Shown here piece by piece: positions 39,741 through 54,100 of a stretch of 64,000 bases of DNA; position 1 is the first letter of the stretch, and the number at the start of each line of letters is the position of its first letter. Made by a program: the position numbers and the translations under genes. The notes beneath the pieces were generated by a model. It saw only the letters and a list, made by a program, of their open reading frames with translations, did not search any database and was not told where the DNA came from. The stretch lies in contig JAMWET010004974.1 of the NCBI GenBank assembly GCA_024036415.1, positions 434,001 to 498,000 on the forward strand, read 5' to 3'. This DNA is from Prochilodus magdalenae (Eukaryota; Chordata; Actinopteri; Characiformes; Prochilodontidae).

Positions 39741-40390
39741 AGTAAACTGACTAGGTCTGTCTGAGTTAGTGACTAATAACGGACTCTCCATTCATCTTCT
39801 ACTGTATATGCATAATGCCCACAACAATAACCATGCTTTCATTCATAGTAGGCGTTTTGTTTCCAGAAATGCCATACACAGGACCAGCTTTCAATTAATT
39901 TGCCTGTCAAATAAACTATTCAAAATTCCTGGAATGTATTCAAAAATCATAGGTTTTGGGTATGTAATTAGAAAGGCCTTGAAAAGCTATGTGTAGTCTC
40001 TTAAAAGAGAGAATGTGTTTATCTCTGCATAGCTTTGGTCTACCAGGAACATCGGTTTGCATTAAGATCAATGTTGAATCGTTTGAATTCAATGTTGAAT
40101 TCAAGTTCAATTTAACTTGACATGGAATCAATTAAACTTGTTTGAACAATTACATTCATTCAGTCCTTTAACACTAGTCATTGTACTGCGTTTAAGCAGC
40201 CCCAGGTGAGTTTGTCTTGAAGCTGCGACCACATGACCGATGAGTGCAGATCGGTAAGAGCAGTCCTGATTCAATCAATTTAAAACTGCATTAATTAATC
40301 TGAATTGTCAGAAAAAAGGAAATCATATGTTCTTTTGACAAGACTCGCTTTTGCTTTCCTGAAATCTGCAGGAATAAGTAGGCAACATCT

Positions 40391-40812
40391 GAACACTCTT
40401 CCAGTGTAGTACTAGTTATTTCGAGCACATGAATAAGACCACAAATGGCAACTGGGCACATATATGATATCATCATCAACACAATCATGCTAGCCAAGGG
40501 GTGGCAGAAGGTGGCCCGTGCCACACTACAATTAAGTATAGCCACCTTTTCCCCGACCCCCAACACAAGTGGGCCTGTGAGCAGTCATCAATGAAGCATT
40601 AATTACGCTTATGGTGAAAATCTTACATCAAAGTAGATACCAGGCATGATGACAGTGCACTTCCTAGTTGGGGTAGCTTGCTGTAATAGGGTTACATGCT
40701 CAGCATACAGGTAAGTGAATGTGCAGAGCTCTCTCTGTGCTGCTGGTAAGATGAGTATCAAAACTTCGTCAGCTCTAATTTTTTAAATCACACTAACATT
40801 TCAGGCATTTAC
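40391..40812. repeat. Low-copy repeat, copy 1
   Basis: This about 420-bp segment aligns in the same orientation with 43549-43990. Shared words include GTGTAGTACTAGTTATTTC, GGTGAAAAT, GTGAATGTGCA and ATCAAAACTT. Confidence 0.7.
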
Positions 40813-41001
40813 TTGAATATATGTGTGTCTCACAGGTTTGGCTGTGATCACATGACTAGCAACAGGTCAGTAAGAGAACCCCCTTTCTAGTAGAAACGGC
40901 ATTGCTATTGACTTTTCAATGTCAGAAAATCAGAAAACATTTATTGCTTTGACATAACTTGGTTTTAGGTTTCCAGAGAAAGCTGTAGGAAAGTCAGTAC
41001 C

Positions 41002-41356
41002 ACTTTAGAAAAAGGCTTATAACCCTTATAAAGAATTTATGAATTGTTTAGAACTTATTAATAAATGGTTATCAGGTAGGTCATAAACACTTTCAAAGGT
41101 TTTAATAAGCAGTTATAACTCATTAATAAAAGGGACAAAAAACGACCAGACTGACTGCTGACTGACAGAGAAGACAAAGTAAAATTAGGTAAATATTAAA
41201 ATCTGAGTTTAAATAGTATAAAAGAATGAGGGTTCACTGCACGTCACTGCTGCTTATAAATAAATGTCCAGTGTTTATGACCTACTTAATAACCATTTAT
41301 GAATGCCTTTTAAACCATTCATGAATCCTTCAAAAAACGTAGCCTTATTCTAAAGT
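41002..41356. repeat. Palindromic MITE (~355 bp)
   Basis: The ends are ACTTTAGAAAAAGGCT and the near-complement AGCCTTATTCTAAAGT. The arms continue inward (TTAATAAATGGTTATCAGGT, CATAAACAC against GTTTATGACCTACTTAATAA). No coding sequence is present. Confidence 0.75.
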
Positions 41357-43548
41357 CTGTCCACACTTCCAATATCTTAGAACACCGGCAGTTTCCTTGT
41401 GATCTTTTTATTATTATTATTCTTGATTTAGCATTGAACGGCTATTGATAGCTTTTTAGGCCCACAGCTCTGAGTAGTCTTCTTGCATGCCTTTATATAA
41501 ATATCACTACTTCCTCTGTATGGATATGTGCACACGTGGCTGAATCTTTCAAATGATGTGTTGTTATACACATGAGCCAGTACCCTACATAGGTAGTAGG
41601 GAGTAGGGAGTTTCCTTGAGAAAAAGGATGTCCAACACTGCATATTGGTCATATAGGACTTGTTTGTCATGAGAATACATATAATACATTTATTATTTGT
41701 ATTATTTATAGTTTGTGCCAGACATGTCACATGCAACCTGACCCCCTGATAAAGTCTCACTTATTTACACATGTAAATTAGTTTAGCTGACACAGGCAAA
41801 TATTCTCTACGTCAAAGAAAGGCCTGCTTTATATTACGCACAACATAGTGGCTGTATTTGCATACGAGTGTCATGACAATGTTCCCCTTCCTTCTTTATT
41901 GTGATCATCTCTGCACTGCGTATTAGCAGGCATCAGTTATACATATATCAGAACAGTCAGGACATTTCTTGCTCCTATAAGCCAAACTTGTTTCAATAGA
42001 TCTGCTAGTTAAAGACGATTAGCTGGGATGTGAATAGCACAGTATGGGTAACAAGGTAACAAGAAGGTGGACAGCCATTATACAACTTTAGAAATATTTA
42101 AGTGACAACCTCAAAATGGTCAGTTTTACAGTTTCTGCGTTTGTGTTGGACTAAAAGGAGCAGTTCTGTTTTATTCTCTACACTACTGGAAACATGTCTC
42201 CCAAATTCCAGATCAGATATTGTATTAGATCTGTTTATTTAAAAAATAACTAATGACCTCCAGAAACCTGTTTTGAACCATGCTCGCTGTGCACTTTCCC
42301 TCAGCCACCGCTCATCATTCTTTCTGTAGGTCACTTGAGGTCATCTTACGGTGGTTTAGTGACATTTAAATGAGGTGGAGCTCATCGTGGTCAGTAGAGA
42401 GTGGTTTTGGCCTCTGCCAGTCTGTAGCTGTGTGGTCCTGTGTGTTTTCTGCTTGACCTTGTTCTTATGAACCTGACGCTCACTGTACCTGCCAGTAAAG
42501 CTAGAACTGAACCTTCTGTTCCTCAGAATCTGCTGTACACATGGAGATGCTGATTTAAGAAGAAACTGGAGTGGTCTTTTTATTTATTTCCAGAGCTGCT
42601 TTAAATATTACAGCATGTCTGCAAGGATTCAAGAGACGTGATCTTAAGAAACACAAATAAGTGCCAAGAACAAGAACTATATTTTGAAAAATTGCACCAA
42701 AAAAGTCATGAAGAATTTTATGTTGAGCATCAGACAGACTTCACATTATGATCAATACAACACATTGTTTCTTTTGGCTTTGTAAGAAACAGCACTTTCC
42801 AAACAGTATATTCAATTCCATTACTTACTCAGCTCAATAAATATGTGGCAAAAGAACAAGTCACATTTTGTGTCTTCACAGTCATGGTTTGTATGTTTTG
42901 GTATGGCTTTATTAATAATGACTGTTGTATCCAGTTCAACCATTTTAGGCAAATGTAAGTATTTAAACTTGAATGAATGTAGTTATGTTTTGGTCCAACA
43001 CTGCGATTCACTGACATCACCATCTTAACAATTTTCCCATGCCAAGTTTTGATGTATTTTGCCTCATTTACAGTGTCTTCAAGTGTAACATATGCTTTTT
43101 CATACGAATTAGGAGACCAAGTAGTCCCTTTCCTCTTGAGTTTCCTTAGCAGCGTCTCAAATTATTTGAACATATAACTACTTACACTTCATTTTTAATG
43201 TTTATTTAACGGTTTTGAAATCCTTAAGGATTTTTTTCTTCTATTCCTTTAAAATCAGTTAGACTTAGGTCTTCATGTTAGTTTTAATAATACTGACTCC
43301 AAAGCCTGAGGTCAGTACACTGCATGCTTGCATTTTCTTTCAAACATTAACTAGATGAAATGTAAGCAACATGAAAGTCACAGTAATCCGATGTAAAATG
43401 GTTCATCAACTTCTCTGTACAGTGGTGGGGACTGGAACAGCGAGTTGTAATGTCTATGACGCAAACCGAGCCGTTTAGCTGACTATACAAAAAATCAACT
43501 GCTATGAACAATCTTTAGTAAGTAATCTACAGCTGAATTCTTGGTTGA

Positions 43549-43990
43549 ATACTCTTTCAGTGTAGTACTAGTTATTTCAAGTACTTGAATAGAGAGCACA
43601 AACGGCAGCTAGGCACATATCCCATGCCGTCATCAATACAATCATATTTTGCACACGCATAGTCAATGGGTGACTAAAGGTGGCCAGTCGCCAATTAGGC
43701 ATGGCCACCCTTTTGTCTCACCCCCCAGTGGGCCAGGGTGACAGGGAGCCGTCATCAAAAAACATTAATTATGGTGAAAATTTGACTTCAAAGTAGTTAC
43801 CAAGCAGTTATAAAATCATAGTATATCCGGCCGTGATGGGGAAACCTTCTCAGTAAACAGGTCAGTGAATGTGCACTGCTCTATTAGATAGATTATAAAG
43901 TAGGCTATGAAGTAGTAAAATGTGCTAGCCATCAAAACTTAGTCAGTTCTATTTTTTTAAAATCACACTACTTTCGTTTTACAGTTGAAT
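43549..43990. repeat. Low-copy repeat, copy 2
   Basis: Direct partner of 40391-40812 with many substitutions and small indels. It lies about 3.15 kb away. Confidence 0.7.
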
Positions 43991-44596
43991 ACATGTAGGT
44001 GTTGCAGGCTTCCTTATACAGTGTTGTCTGGCTAGTTTACTAATAATAATAGTAATATTATTGATAGTACTGATATGCTACTTTATTCATCATTTATTCT
44101 CTGGGACTCCCTGGTAACCCCATTTCTAAAGCTCTGATACACCCCTAGTATTATGGTATGCTAATTTGTAAGCAAACACAAAAAATACACATTCATACAT
44201 CAGTTTATCACAGCATTTATCCCATAACGTGGATGTGCATCCTACCGCTATTTCTTTTTTTAATTCAGAATGGACAGTTTGTAAGGTGCTTTTCACACAG
44301 TTACTTCAACAGCTTTTCTGAGATTTCCCATTATAACCTTAGATGGAAAAAACACTTTTCTAAACAAAGCAAATTTATCAATATACCATAGTACCATAAT
44401 ACTGCAGATCTGTTCTTACACGTATCCCATCAGTGAGTCACACTGATGTTTCCTGCTCCAAATAGGATGTTTGGGATAATGGAAGAAAAGTCTCTCTTTC
44501 TTCTTCCATGTCAGTTCTTTTCTCTGTGTTGGCAACACCATTCATTTGCTCATGACATGTAACCGTTTGCTAGAAACACAAAAATATATTGTGCAG

Positions 44597-47500
44597 TCAG
44601 CATTCACAGTCCAGAACAATACTGACCGCTGTGCAAGACAGTGAATTTATATTTTTGGATTGACTGGTTCCACATATTACCCTGGGTTCTGGGGAGGAGC
44701 CCAAGCAAAGTTTGGGCTTCATTAGAATTTGCAGGTAAAGCTGTATCTTCTCCTTTAGAGGATAAACTGTCCCTCTTGTCAAGTCTTGTTCTTTCATTGG
44801 CCCTAATAGAGTAAACAAAATCATCTTTAATTCTAAGAAAACATTATATGCACAATTCATCGAAAAGTTTTGCAAATAATTAACTCATACCTGTAAGGAC
44901 ACTGACAATGAGTCCAACAAGAACCACAACGGAGGAGTTCAGTGCACTATACCACATGTATGAAAGTGAATAGAGGCCATGTAACCCAACAGATTTACTG
45001 AAAGAAAAAGAGAAACATGTGACATCATATGAAATATATAATAAGTACGGTTTTAGTAAAAAAAGTAATTGCTCAAAATTCTAAAGTGCTCTGTACTGAT
45101 AAGGAATTGTTTAGACAATGCCTTATAACACTGCCCAATGTCATATCCCAATGTCCTTTCTGCCTGCAAGGTCAAATGGAAAACACCATGTAATATAAAT
45201 GGTTTTCTTGTTTCCTGCCAGCAAAAATAAATTAATATAATTAAAAGTGCATATCCTTAGACGTGTGTAAATGTACAGGACAATGAAAGCATCTCGCCAT
45301 AAGCATTAATATTTTGATATAAAGTTATAACAGAACTTATTTTTTATTATTTATTGAATTCTCTTTATTTTTATTGCTTTTACTGTGGTAGTCACACATC
45401 TCCAATCAGTCATAACAACAAAAAAACATTTAAAGCAAGGTGAGGCAAAAATAGCACACAGAGCAAGTGATGGGTGTACTAAACTATATATAAAATGTCT
45501 GAACGTGCATGCGCTCTCTTCAGAATCAGGAAATGGAGCTCACACTGAGCTGTTGTGAAAGAGGAAACAGGTAAGAGATACTATCAGAAGACCAACCAAT
45601 GTCAGAGAAGTTAAAATATGGAAAAATATGCATCAGACCAAGCATCAACATCTCCAACAGAATTTTCCAGCAAAGAACCTGAATGGTTCAGGAGAAATAG
45701 GACAATGTGCTATAGTAAGATCAGGGAAAAACACAACATTTTCATTTAAATGGCAAGTGATACTGCGCTATAGTGCAGAAGGCATCTGTGGTGCTGCTCA
45801 TTAGCAGCAGGGCCTGGAAAGTTAGATTTAACACATACAGAAGAATACTACGAGCAAAGCATTACATAAAAGATGTAAACTAGGATGAGTAAATATTTTG
45901 AGTGGCTGAGACAAATCGTCCAGACTTGATAATATGAGATAACCGTGTGTTGATAAACTTACAGATTGATCAGAAAAATTCAGTCAGCATGCAAAGGCAT
46001 GCTGACTGACAACATGCCTTAAATAAATAAGGCCAAAGTGCTTCCAGGAAATACTGAGCCATCTGTACTGAATGCCTATTAAGGCCATATGAAGAGTCAT
46101 TTATCACTTCCTATGCATTTAGGGTTACAACTAATAATGACTACACGAACTGAAGACACTCAAAGACACCTGACACTGGTCATAGCCTTTTTTTTGGGTC
46201 CCAAAGAATTTCTCATAGTCCCCTGGTATGTTTTGTATGTTGCACATTTATTTAATGTTTCACTTTTTTCCAATAACACCCAAAAACAGAAATGTACATA
46301 TATACATTTTTAATCACCCTCAGCCATCAACTGCATTAAACAAATACATTGTAACATATTTTATCTTCATATTTTAATCATATATTTATTAGATCTGATT
46401 TTATTTTCTATTAATTGTGAAAATACAATGTTTTTATTGCAGTACTATCAGAGGCAGCAAAAGCAGAGGGCACTGTAATCATTTATTTTGAAATAAAATA
46501 GAGTTAATCTATTGTCACATCTCTCTGTCTATCTGTCTGTCTGATCTTGTTCAAACAACGCCCCCTCTGGTTGCTTCTTGCTATAGCACTGCTTTTCCTG
46601 GCTCCACCTACTCCCACACCTGATATCAATTGGTACTCATTAGGACTTGTATTAAGACCCCTTTGTTTGCCCTGTCTGGTTGTGAAGTCTCTGTTTTTCC
46701 TCTTGTTTTGTAGTGTTTGTCTTGAGTTCTTGACCCTTGTTTTGTTTCTGCTGTTGTCTCTCAATTTATGGACATGTCTTTATCGATACCCACATGAGTT
46801 TTGACCCGTTACCCAGACTAACACAAATAAAGTCACTATGCATTTGCAACCTGCCTTAACCAATACGTTACATCTATGTTCTGGATTATGTTGATTTTTT
46901 TTATACTGCATTGGTTTTAAAGCTCTTCTATTCCTACAAGACCTGAGTAACTTCATCTCAACAATAAAACTTTTAACTAAATTGTAATCATGTTGTGTCT
47001 GTTTTATTGCCATTATTGATTAAGGTATTACATAATCAATGCAGAGTCCACCTGATAAAAAGAATCATGTGACACTTTACTGTGCTCAGTCAGTACCTCA
47101 GTGCTCATGAGAAGCTCACTGATGCGTATTTTGTCTGCATGTTACCTTGGTTTGTCTGTGACAGGAGTCAAGATGGAAGTCATGGTTATGTTCTCTGTTG
47201 CTACTGTACCAGTGCAGTTCTGAGAATGCACAGTGACACCACTCGACATCTGAGTCACAAATCCACCAATGCCAACCCAGAAGGCCATCACCAGACCAGC
47301 AACCAGCCCTGTGACAGCACCCTGCAAGAGGTGAGAGATTAGTTGTGACAAATAGTTTATTACAACTATGTGTGTGAAAAAGTATTGATGTTTTGTTTGT
47401 CACTCTTAAATGTTTCAGATCATCAAACAAATTTAGATATTTGTCAAAGACAACACAAGTAAACAAAAATACAGTTTTAATTAAATGAAAGTTATTATTA

Positions 47501-48108
47501 TTAAGGGAGAAAAAAATCCAAACCGACATGGCCCTGTGTGAAAAAGTGTTTGCTCTGCAGTTAAAACGGTGGTTTATCACACCTGAGTTAAATTTCTCTA
47601 GCCACACCCAGGCCTGGTTACTGCCACACCTGCTCTCAATCAACAAAAATCACTTAAATAGGACCTGCCTGACAAAGCGAAGTAGACCTCATTAATTCTT
47701 TTTTTTTAATCTACTGAGATGCTGTGGCATGACCTTAAAAAGGCGGTTCATGCTCGAAAACCCTCCAATGTGGCTGAATTACTACAATTCTGCAAAGATG
47801 AGTGGGCCAAAATTCCTCCACAGACTCATTGCAGGTTAGCACAAATGCTTGATTGCAGTTGTTGCTGCTAAGAGTGGCCCAACCAGTTATTAGGGGGGAA
47901 ACCTTTTTTACACAGGGCCATAATGATTACAATTTTTTTCTCCCTCAATAATAAAAAACTTCATTTAAAATCTGCATTTTGTGTTTACTTGTGTTGTCTT
48001 TGACTAATATTTGAATTTGTTTGATGATCTGAAACATTTAAGAGTGACAAACATAGTATACAAACATAAAATAAGAAATCATTAAGTGGCACACACATTT
48101 TCACACAA

Positions 48109-48194
<86 letters not shown>

Positions 48195-51100
48195 CCAGAT
48201 ACTTACAGTGCTATTGGCCCAAGGGAAAAATATGCCAAGACAAAAAAGACCCAGCAAGGGTCCTCCTACCATGCCAAAGATACTAAGTGCGGCCTGAAAA
48301 TGAAAATGAGTAACATGAGATACATTTTGCTCAGAAATCATTGTAACATAAATGTGTCAATATATTTTTTCTTTGTTTTCTGTCTTCAGTTAAAAAATAA
48401 TAGGACACATTGTAAACACAATGAAAATATACTTACCTGCAAAACAGAACTGTTCATCAGATGTACAACATAGGCCACAGCAAGGCATACAATACCACAT
48501 GAGAAGGCTAGATTGAGAATACAACCAAAATAATCACCTGTAAATAATCTACTTTGGCAGTCATTTGCCTTAACTCTCTGAACTTTTATTACAAATGGGA
48601 AGTGTTTTATGTGTAAAACTCACCAAGTATCTTAGAGAGCTGAGTGGCTCTAGCCTCTGTCATAGAAGGACAATGTGGTTTGATCAGGTCCTCCATCGTT
48701 ACTGTGGCCAAGGAATTGAAGGCAGAGGATATTGTGCTTTGAAGAAAGGAATGACATCCACAAATTAACAGAAATATATTTATTTTATATGCTAAAAAAA
48801 CAAAACAAACAAACAAACAAAAAGCATATACATAGTTTAGTATGTGCTCCCTTGCTATGGAGTCCATTTTGGGGTAAAATAGAACAACACAACAAACTTT
48901 TTGGAAAAGATAAAAGGGCTACGTCTGAACAGGTGAATAAAAACTGTCTTTCCTAGCTACTTTACTTGATTGTGCCTGATCTGGTATCAGTGTGCTGCTT
49001 AACTTTGTTCATATTCATATTTCAGTCAAATTCAAGGCACATAGGAAGTATCTGGCTGCAGCTCTGGAGGCTTTGAGATTAGGAAACGGTAAACAAAAAC
49101 AAATATAATCAGAGTCTAAACACGACATTGCATTCAGAAACTTCACTTACTGTACACAGGTTCCATGGAAAAGCACACATGAACACTTGTTCATTCAGTG
49201 TTCATATGGTCTGGCCTGTTTGAACACCATCTGATTCTAAAATGTACCATGATAACATGTATTTAAAACCTCTGCTTATAACATCAGCAGCCTTTCGCTC
49301 CTATTAACTGCCCAGTGCTGCATTTGATATTTCATATATTTCATTCTACACACTAAAGGCATTGTTTTTGGCCTAGCTCATGTTCTGATAACAACTTTGT
49401 CCTTTCACCCAGTCTCTCTCAAGGTCCATCCCACAGAACCTGTTTTTAGCTTCTGTTGACAGTTGTTGTCAGGACTGACATAAACATAATTCTCAGTGTG
49501 GCTTTTATACTGTAGCCTGTAAGCTCTGGGTCTTTCAAAGTATACTTTTTAAGATTTTTAAATGTGCCATGAAATACAATTCTCTGGCAGTACATCTTAT
49601 GTAAGAGCCATCTCGCATATATCTAATATTGATATCTAAGCATATTAAACATGTCTCAAATCTTACTTTTTGTCTTGTTTTTCCCTTGAGATTCACTAAT
49701 AATACTGGTATGGTTTTATGTATCAAAAATGGTCACAATTCATTTTTACTGGCCATTTTAACCTGTTTAATTCTAATCTTTAGAATTTTTAAAATGTAAT
49801 GTCCCCCCTCAAAATTCTGCATAATTAACATTTAACATGTCAACAAACCATTCAGTGTGGTTGGATGTAAAATAACCTGTGCTAGAGAAGCTTAGGAGTC
49901 AGAATCTGTCACAGTGGTGGCGACAGGAACCAGACGTCTGAAGAGGTCTACTCCTCATAATGCTCCCTCACAGAGAGTTAGTGCACAGTGGTTCTGAACA
50001 TTAGGCTTGATATCTGAGACACTGTTATAGATATAATTATGATAGTTAGGTCTAAAATGTATTTTACACTATTTATTTTAATCAAGGTGGAGCTGTGCAC
50101 AAAGGGTGTCCTAAATCAAAATAGCCCCAATAAAAAAAAAATCCAAAAAAATTAATATATTTTACCATCAACACCACTGCTTAGAAAAACTTGGAAGGTA
50201 CATGTATGTTTACTGGTGGTTTTGTACAGTAAGTATAATGTTTATGTGAGTGCTGCAGACATCAGGACTCCTGGCTCCTATCATCACCACTGTACAGAGA
50301 TTGGAGTCTGTAAGTTTCTCTGTAAATTTACCACTTCATATCAAAACAGTCTAAATGACCTTGCTTATATTTCAGGCACTGAATTATACCGAAGTTTTTG
50401 AATTCCTTGCGATTCCCCTTACAGACTGAGCTCTGTTTTATTCGCTCTCCTGCATTGATCTACTTTTACTCAAGAGCTAAAACATTTTTTTAGAGCTTCC
50501 ATATGAGTGGGCGGAGTTAAACTGCTATAGGCCAAATTGATGGATATATGTGAATGAACTGGTTATCATACCATTACGGAAACAAACAATTCAAAGCAGG
50601 CTGATTTTGGCAGTTTAGGTTCCATACGTGAGTTTTACAACTTCAGCAATGTTCACATATTACTTGAGACTTAATTTCTAAAAAAGAAAGGGAAATGTGG
50701 GTTTCCATGATATGGGGCCCTTAAATGTTTTTACATAATATACACAAAACAAAAACGAAGCAATCCATTCCGTATTACAGTAAATGAGGCACATAATCCA
50801 AACTTCACCAGTTGACTTTTTCTAGCAGGTAAAGCTCCAGCAGTTACACACAACAGTTACATCATCCTTCCTTTGGGCCAGTGTTCATAGCCTTTGCTTT
50901 ATGTGTTATTTAGAGAGCATTAGACCCCAAAATACTCCAGGAAATTAATAAAAAATACAAATAAATATACTATGAAATGCTGTAATAGCTAATTCATACC
51001 TTAGAGATGCACTGAACAAGCATGCAACAAACAATCCAGGCAGTCCAGGGAAGTCCTGCAGCATGTCCATGACAAAGTATAGGACCATCTGTAGAGCAAC

Positions 51101-54100
51101 ATTTTTGTTTGTGTATAAATAGAGGATATGGACATGTAGCTCCCACAATACAATTATTGTTGTGTATCTACAATAGCATTTATAGTCAATTCTGCATGCT
51201 GATACTGAAGCGATCCTGACCTGGTCTTTAGAAGTGATGTACTGTTTGTTTAAAGGGCTGTTATCACCATAACATGCAAACATAACAAGGCCCATTAGAC
51301 AGCTCAGACCCAAAGCAATCTGAAGACACGGGAACACCATGTAGCATGACCTGCAAGACAGTGTGAGGGCCATTAATGTGAGCTATAGAAGAGAAGAACC
51401 CAATTTTAATGCTAGTTTCATCGCTAGCAGAAACAGATTGTAGCGTTTGTCTCTTTGTCTCTTTAAAGGTCTCTTTAAAGGGCCTGTATCCACATTTTTT
51501 ACTGTCCACTTCTGAAGTCCTGCATTTGTGTAAATTGATGTACAAAGTGTATGTACCAACACACCAAGATGTCTTTACAGTGCTGGTGATAGATTTCAGG
51601 GAGCATGATATCTATAACTCAAGTATTACTATTTTATTTGCTAAATTTATATTACTGTTATTTTTTACATCAACTTACATACAAATCTTCCAAAATCAAA
51701 ACTACATTCCAGAAAAATATGATATGAAATGGAAATATGCAGCTTGCTGCTTAAGACATTGTTTTATGATAGTTATAATAAGATTATATTTGGTGGTAAG
51801 GTAAGGTGTAAGGTTGTAAGGTAAAACAGTACTCAGATAATAATATTTTATTTACTACTATTTCGTCTTTGAAATTGCATATAAATACTTTTGGATTTTG
51901 GGTAGTAAATGAAATGGCCATATTTTATTTAATTTTGGGAGGCTAAATATTCAGAAAACTGATATTATAAATTATATTTAGATTTTACTTTTAGTTCAAC
52001 AGTGCTTCAATGACAGATAGGACTGTCTGTTTTTAATTAAACACTTATTAATGTGTTCAATTAAAACTACTTAAACAAAAGAAGCTCACTGTCATTAATA
52101 ACACAAAGCAAAATATCAGATCTCTGGATCAGTATTTTATATCAGCCGCAATCAGGATTCAGGTATCAGAATTGGCAACAGAAACTATATAACAGAATCT
52201 ATATTAGGAAATAAAAAGTTTCTAACAATCACATGCTATATGAAGTAAATAAGTAGATTTTTTTATTATGTGGGCCACTGAATATAGTGTAAAGCTGAAA
52301 GTTCAAATTCAAGTCCTGGAGGACCACAATTCTGCAGAGATTAAGGTTTTCCCTCTTGTAACACTGTGGTGCTGTGGCTCTCCAAAGCTGAAATCTGACA
52401 CACTTGGTTTGTTTGACACTTACATTATAGCCTCTTTCTCTGTACGTGAACTGAGGTATCGCTGCACCTGTGCCTGGTTCACCCCATACAAAGACAGCAT
52501 CAGAAACACTCCACCAAGTGCTAACGTCCAGAAGGTGTGCCTTACAGTTGGGTCTGGATTTAAGCTTAAAAGACAAAGGGGGAAAAAAAAAAGACAAGTC
52601 GCTGATCTCAAGTAAAGACATATCAACTTCTTCACAGAACATACCTATAGATTCCTTGGGGAATAGATTTAAGCTTCAATACCTTAGGGAATAATAATTT
52701 GTTTGCATTCACTGTTTCTGAAATAGTTTTCCTCACTCAATGCTAGAGATGCGGTCTCCCTCTGTGACTTTCCTCCAAAAATCAGAAAGCCCACCAACTT
52801 GCTGCACACCCACTATGATGACAGCCAGCTGACCTGCAAACATCACCAATGTCTGAAACACGTCTGTCCAGATGACTGCCTTCAGTCCACCCTGCAAAAC
52901 AGCCGCAAACACAACTAGTCACAACAACTCACCACAGTTTTTAATAACAGAAAAAAAAATTATTAAAAACGATTATTAAAATAATAATAAACAGCATTCA
53001 CCAAAGTTGTGTACACTGTGCATACTAGTCCAGTTGCTAATACTGCTCCCCATAAGTGAAAACCAGTAACTAAAAGAAGAACCAAAACACAAAGCAAAAG
53101 TGTCTTAGAAACAGCAAATACATGATTATAAAAATATAAAAAATAAAGCATGTATGCGAAAGTTTACCACCCGTGGTCAAATAGTGCTTTGTTGTAAAAA
53201 CCTTCACATACAAAGACACTTAAATGTGGCTGCAAAATAATGAAGACAATTTATATTTGCTGAGTTTAGCGTATTAGATTAAATTAAATATAAAATACAA
53301 AGCCATAACTTTTGCACAGACCACATTAGTTATTGTTGCATGTTATTGTATAATGTTGGTGTTTCCAATATGGTATATGTAGCAAATAAAAAACAAATGT
53401 GCAAAATTGATGGCTGAAGAAACACAAAGTGAAGACTTTGGAGTGGTCCTGACCTGAATCCTATTGAGATGCTGTGGCATGACCTTCATACGGTTCATGC
53501 TCGAAATCCCTCCAATGTGGCCGAATTACAACAATACTGCAAGGATGAATGGGCCAAAATTCCTCCACAGCGCTGTGAAAGACTCATTGCAAGTTACCGC
53601 AAACACTTGATTGCAGTTTTTGCTGCTAAGGGTGGCCCAACCAGTTAGGTTTAGGGGGGAAACATTTTTTCACACAGGGCCATGTAGGTTTGGATAATTT
53701 TCTTCATTTAAAAATGCGTTTTGAGTGACAAACATGCAAAAAATAATTTTTCACACCATTGTATTAGGGTATAGGGGTGTCCTAATTTTTCTTTTTCTTT
53801 TTTTTTTATTTAACTGGCATGTTTTTTCCTTTTTTTGAATTGTTGAATAAATAATTACAAAAACAAAATTTTTCATTGTTTTGCGATGGTGATTGTATCT
53901 TTGTGTGTATATACTGTTTGAAAGAAAATCGAATACCAGTATGCTGATATTTCTTAATTAAAAACTACATGTTTAATGAGGAAAGGCCTGGTTTTGATGA
54001 CCCAGGCAGCAACCAGGGTCTTTTCTGTGTAAAGTTTGCAAATTCTCCCCATGTCTTCTGTTTCCTCCCACAGTCCAAAGGCCTGTAGTCAGGTCAGTTG

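Larger units (their letters stand above)
39741..44596. other. Gene-free interval between adgrf3 copy B and slc5a6
   Basis: No coding exons are supported. It holds the repeat pair at 40391 and 43549, a MITE at 41002, and the likely 3' UTR of slc5a6 just below 44597. The rest is AT-rich unique sequence. Confidence 0.5.

Noticed and set aside
48086..48341. Frames rich in Tyr-Ile repeats
   Set aside because: They are translations of the (AT)n microsatellite next to slc5a6 exon 11, not proteins.
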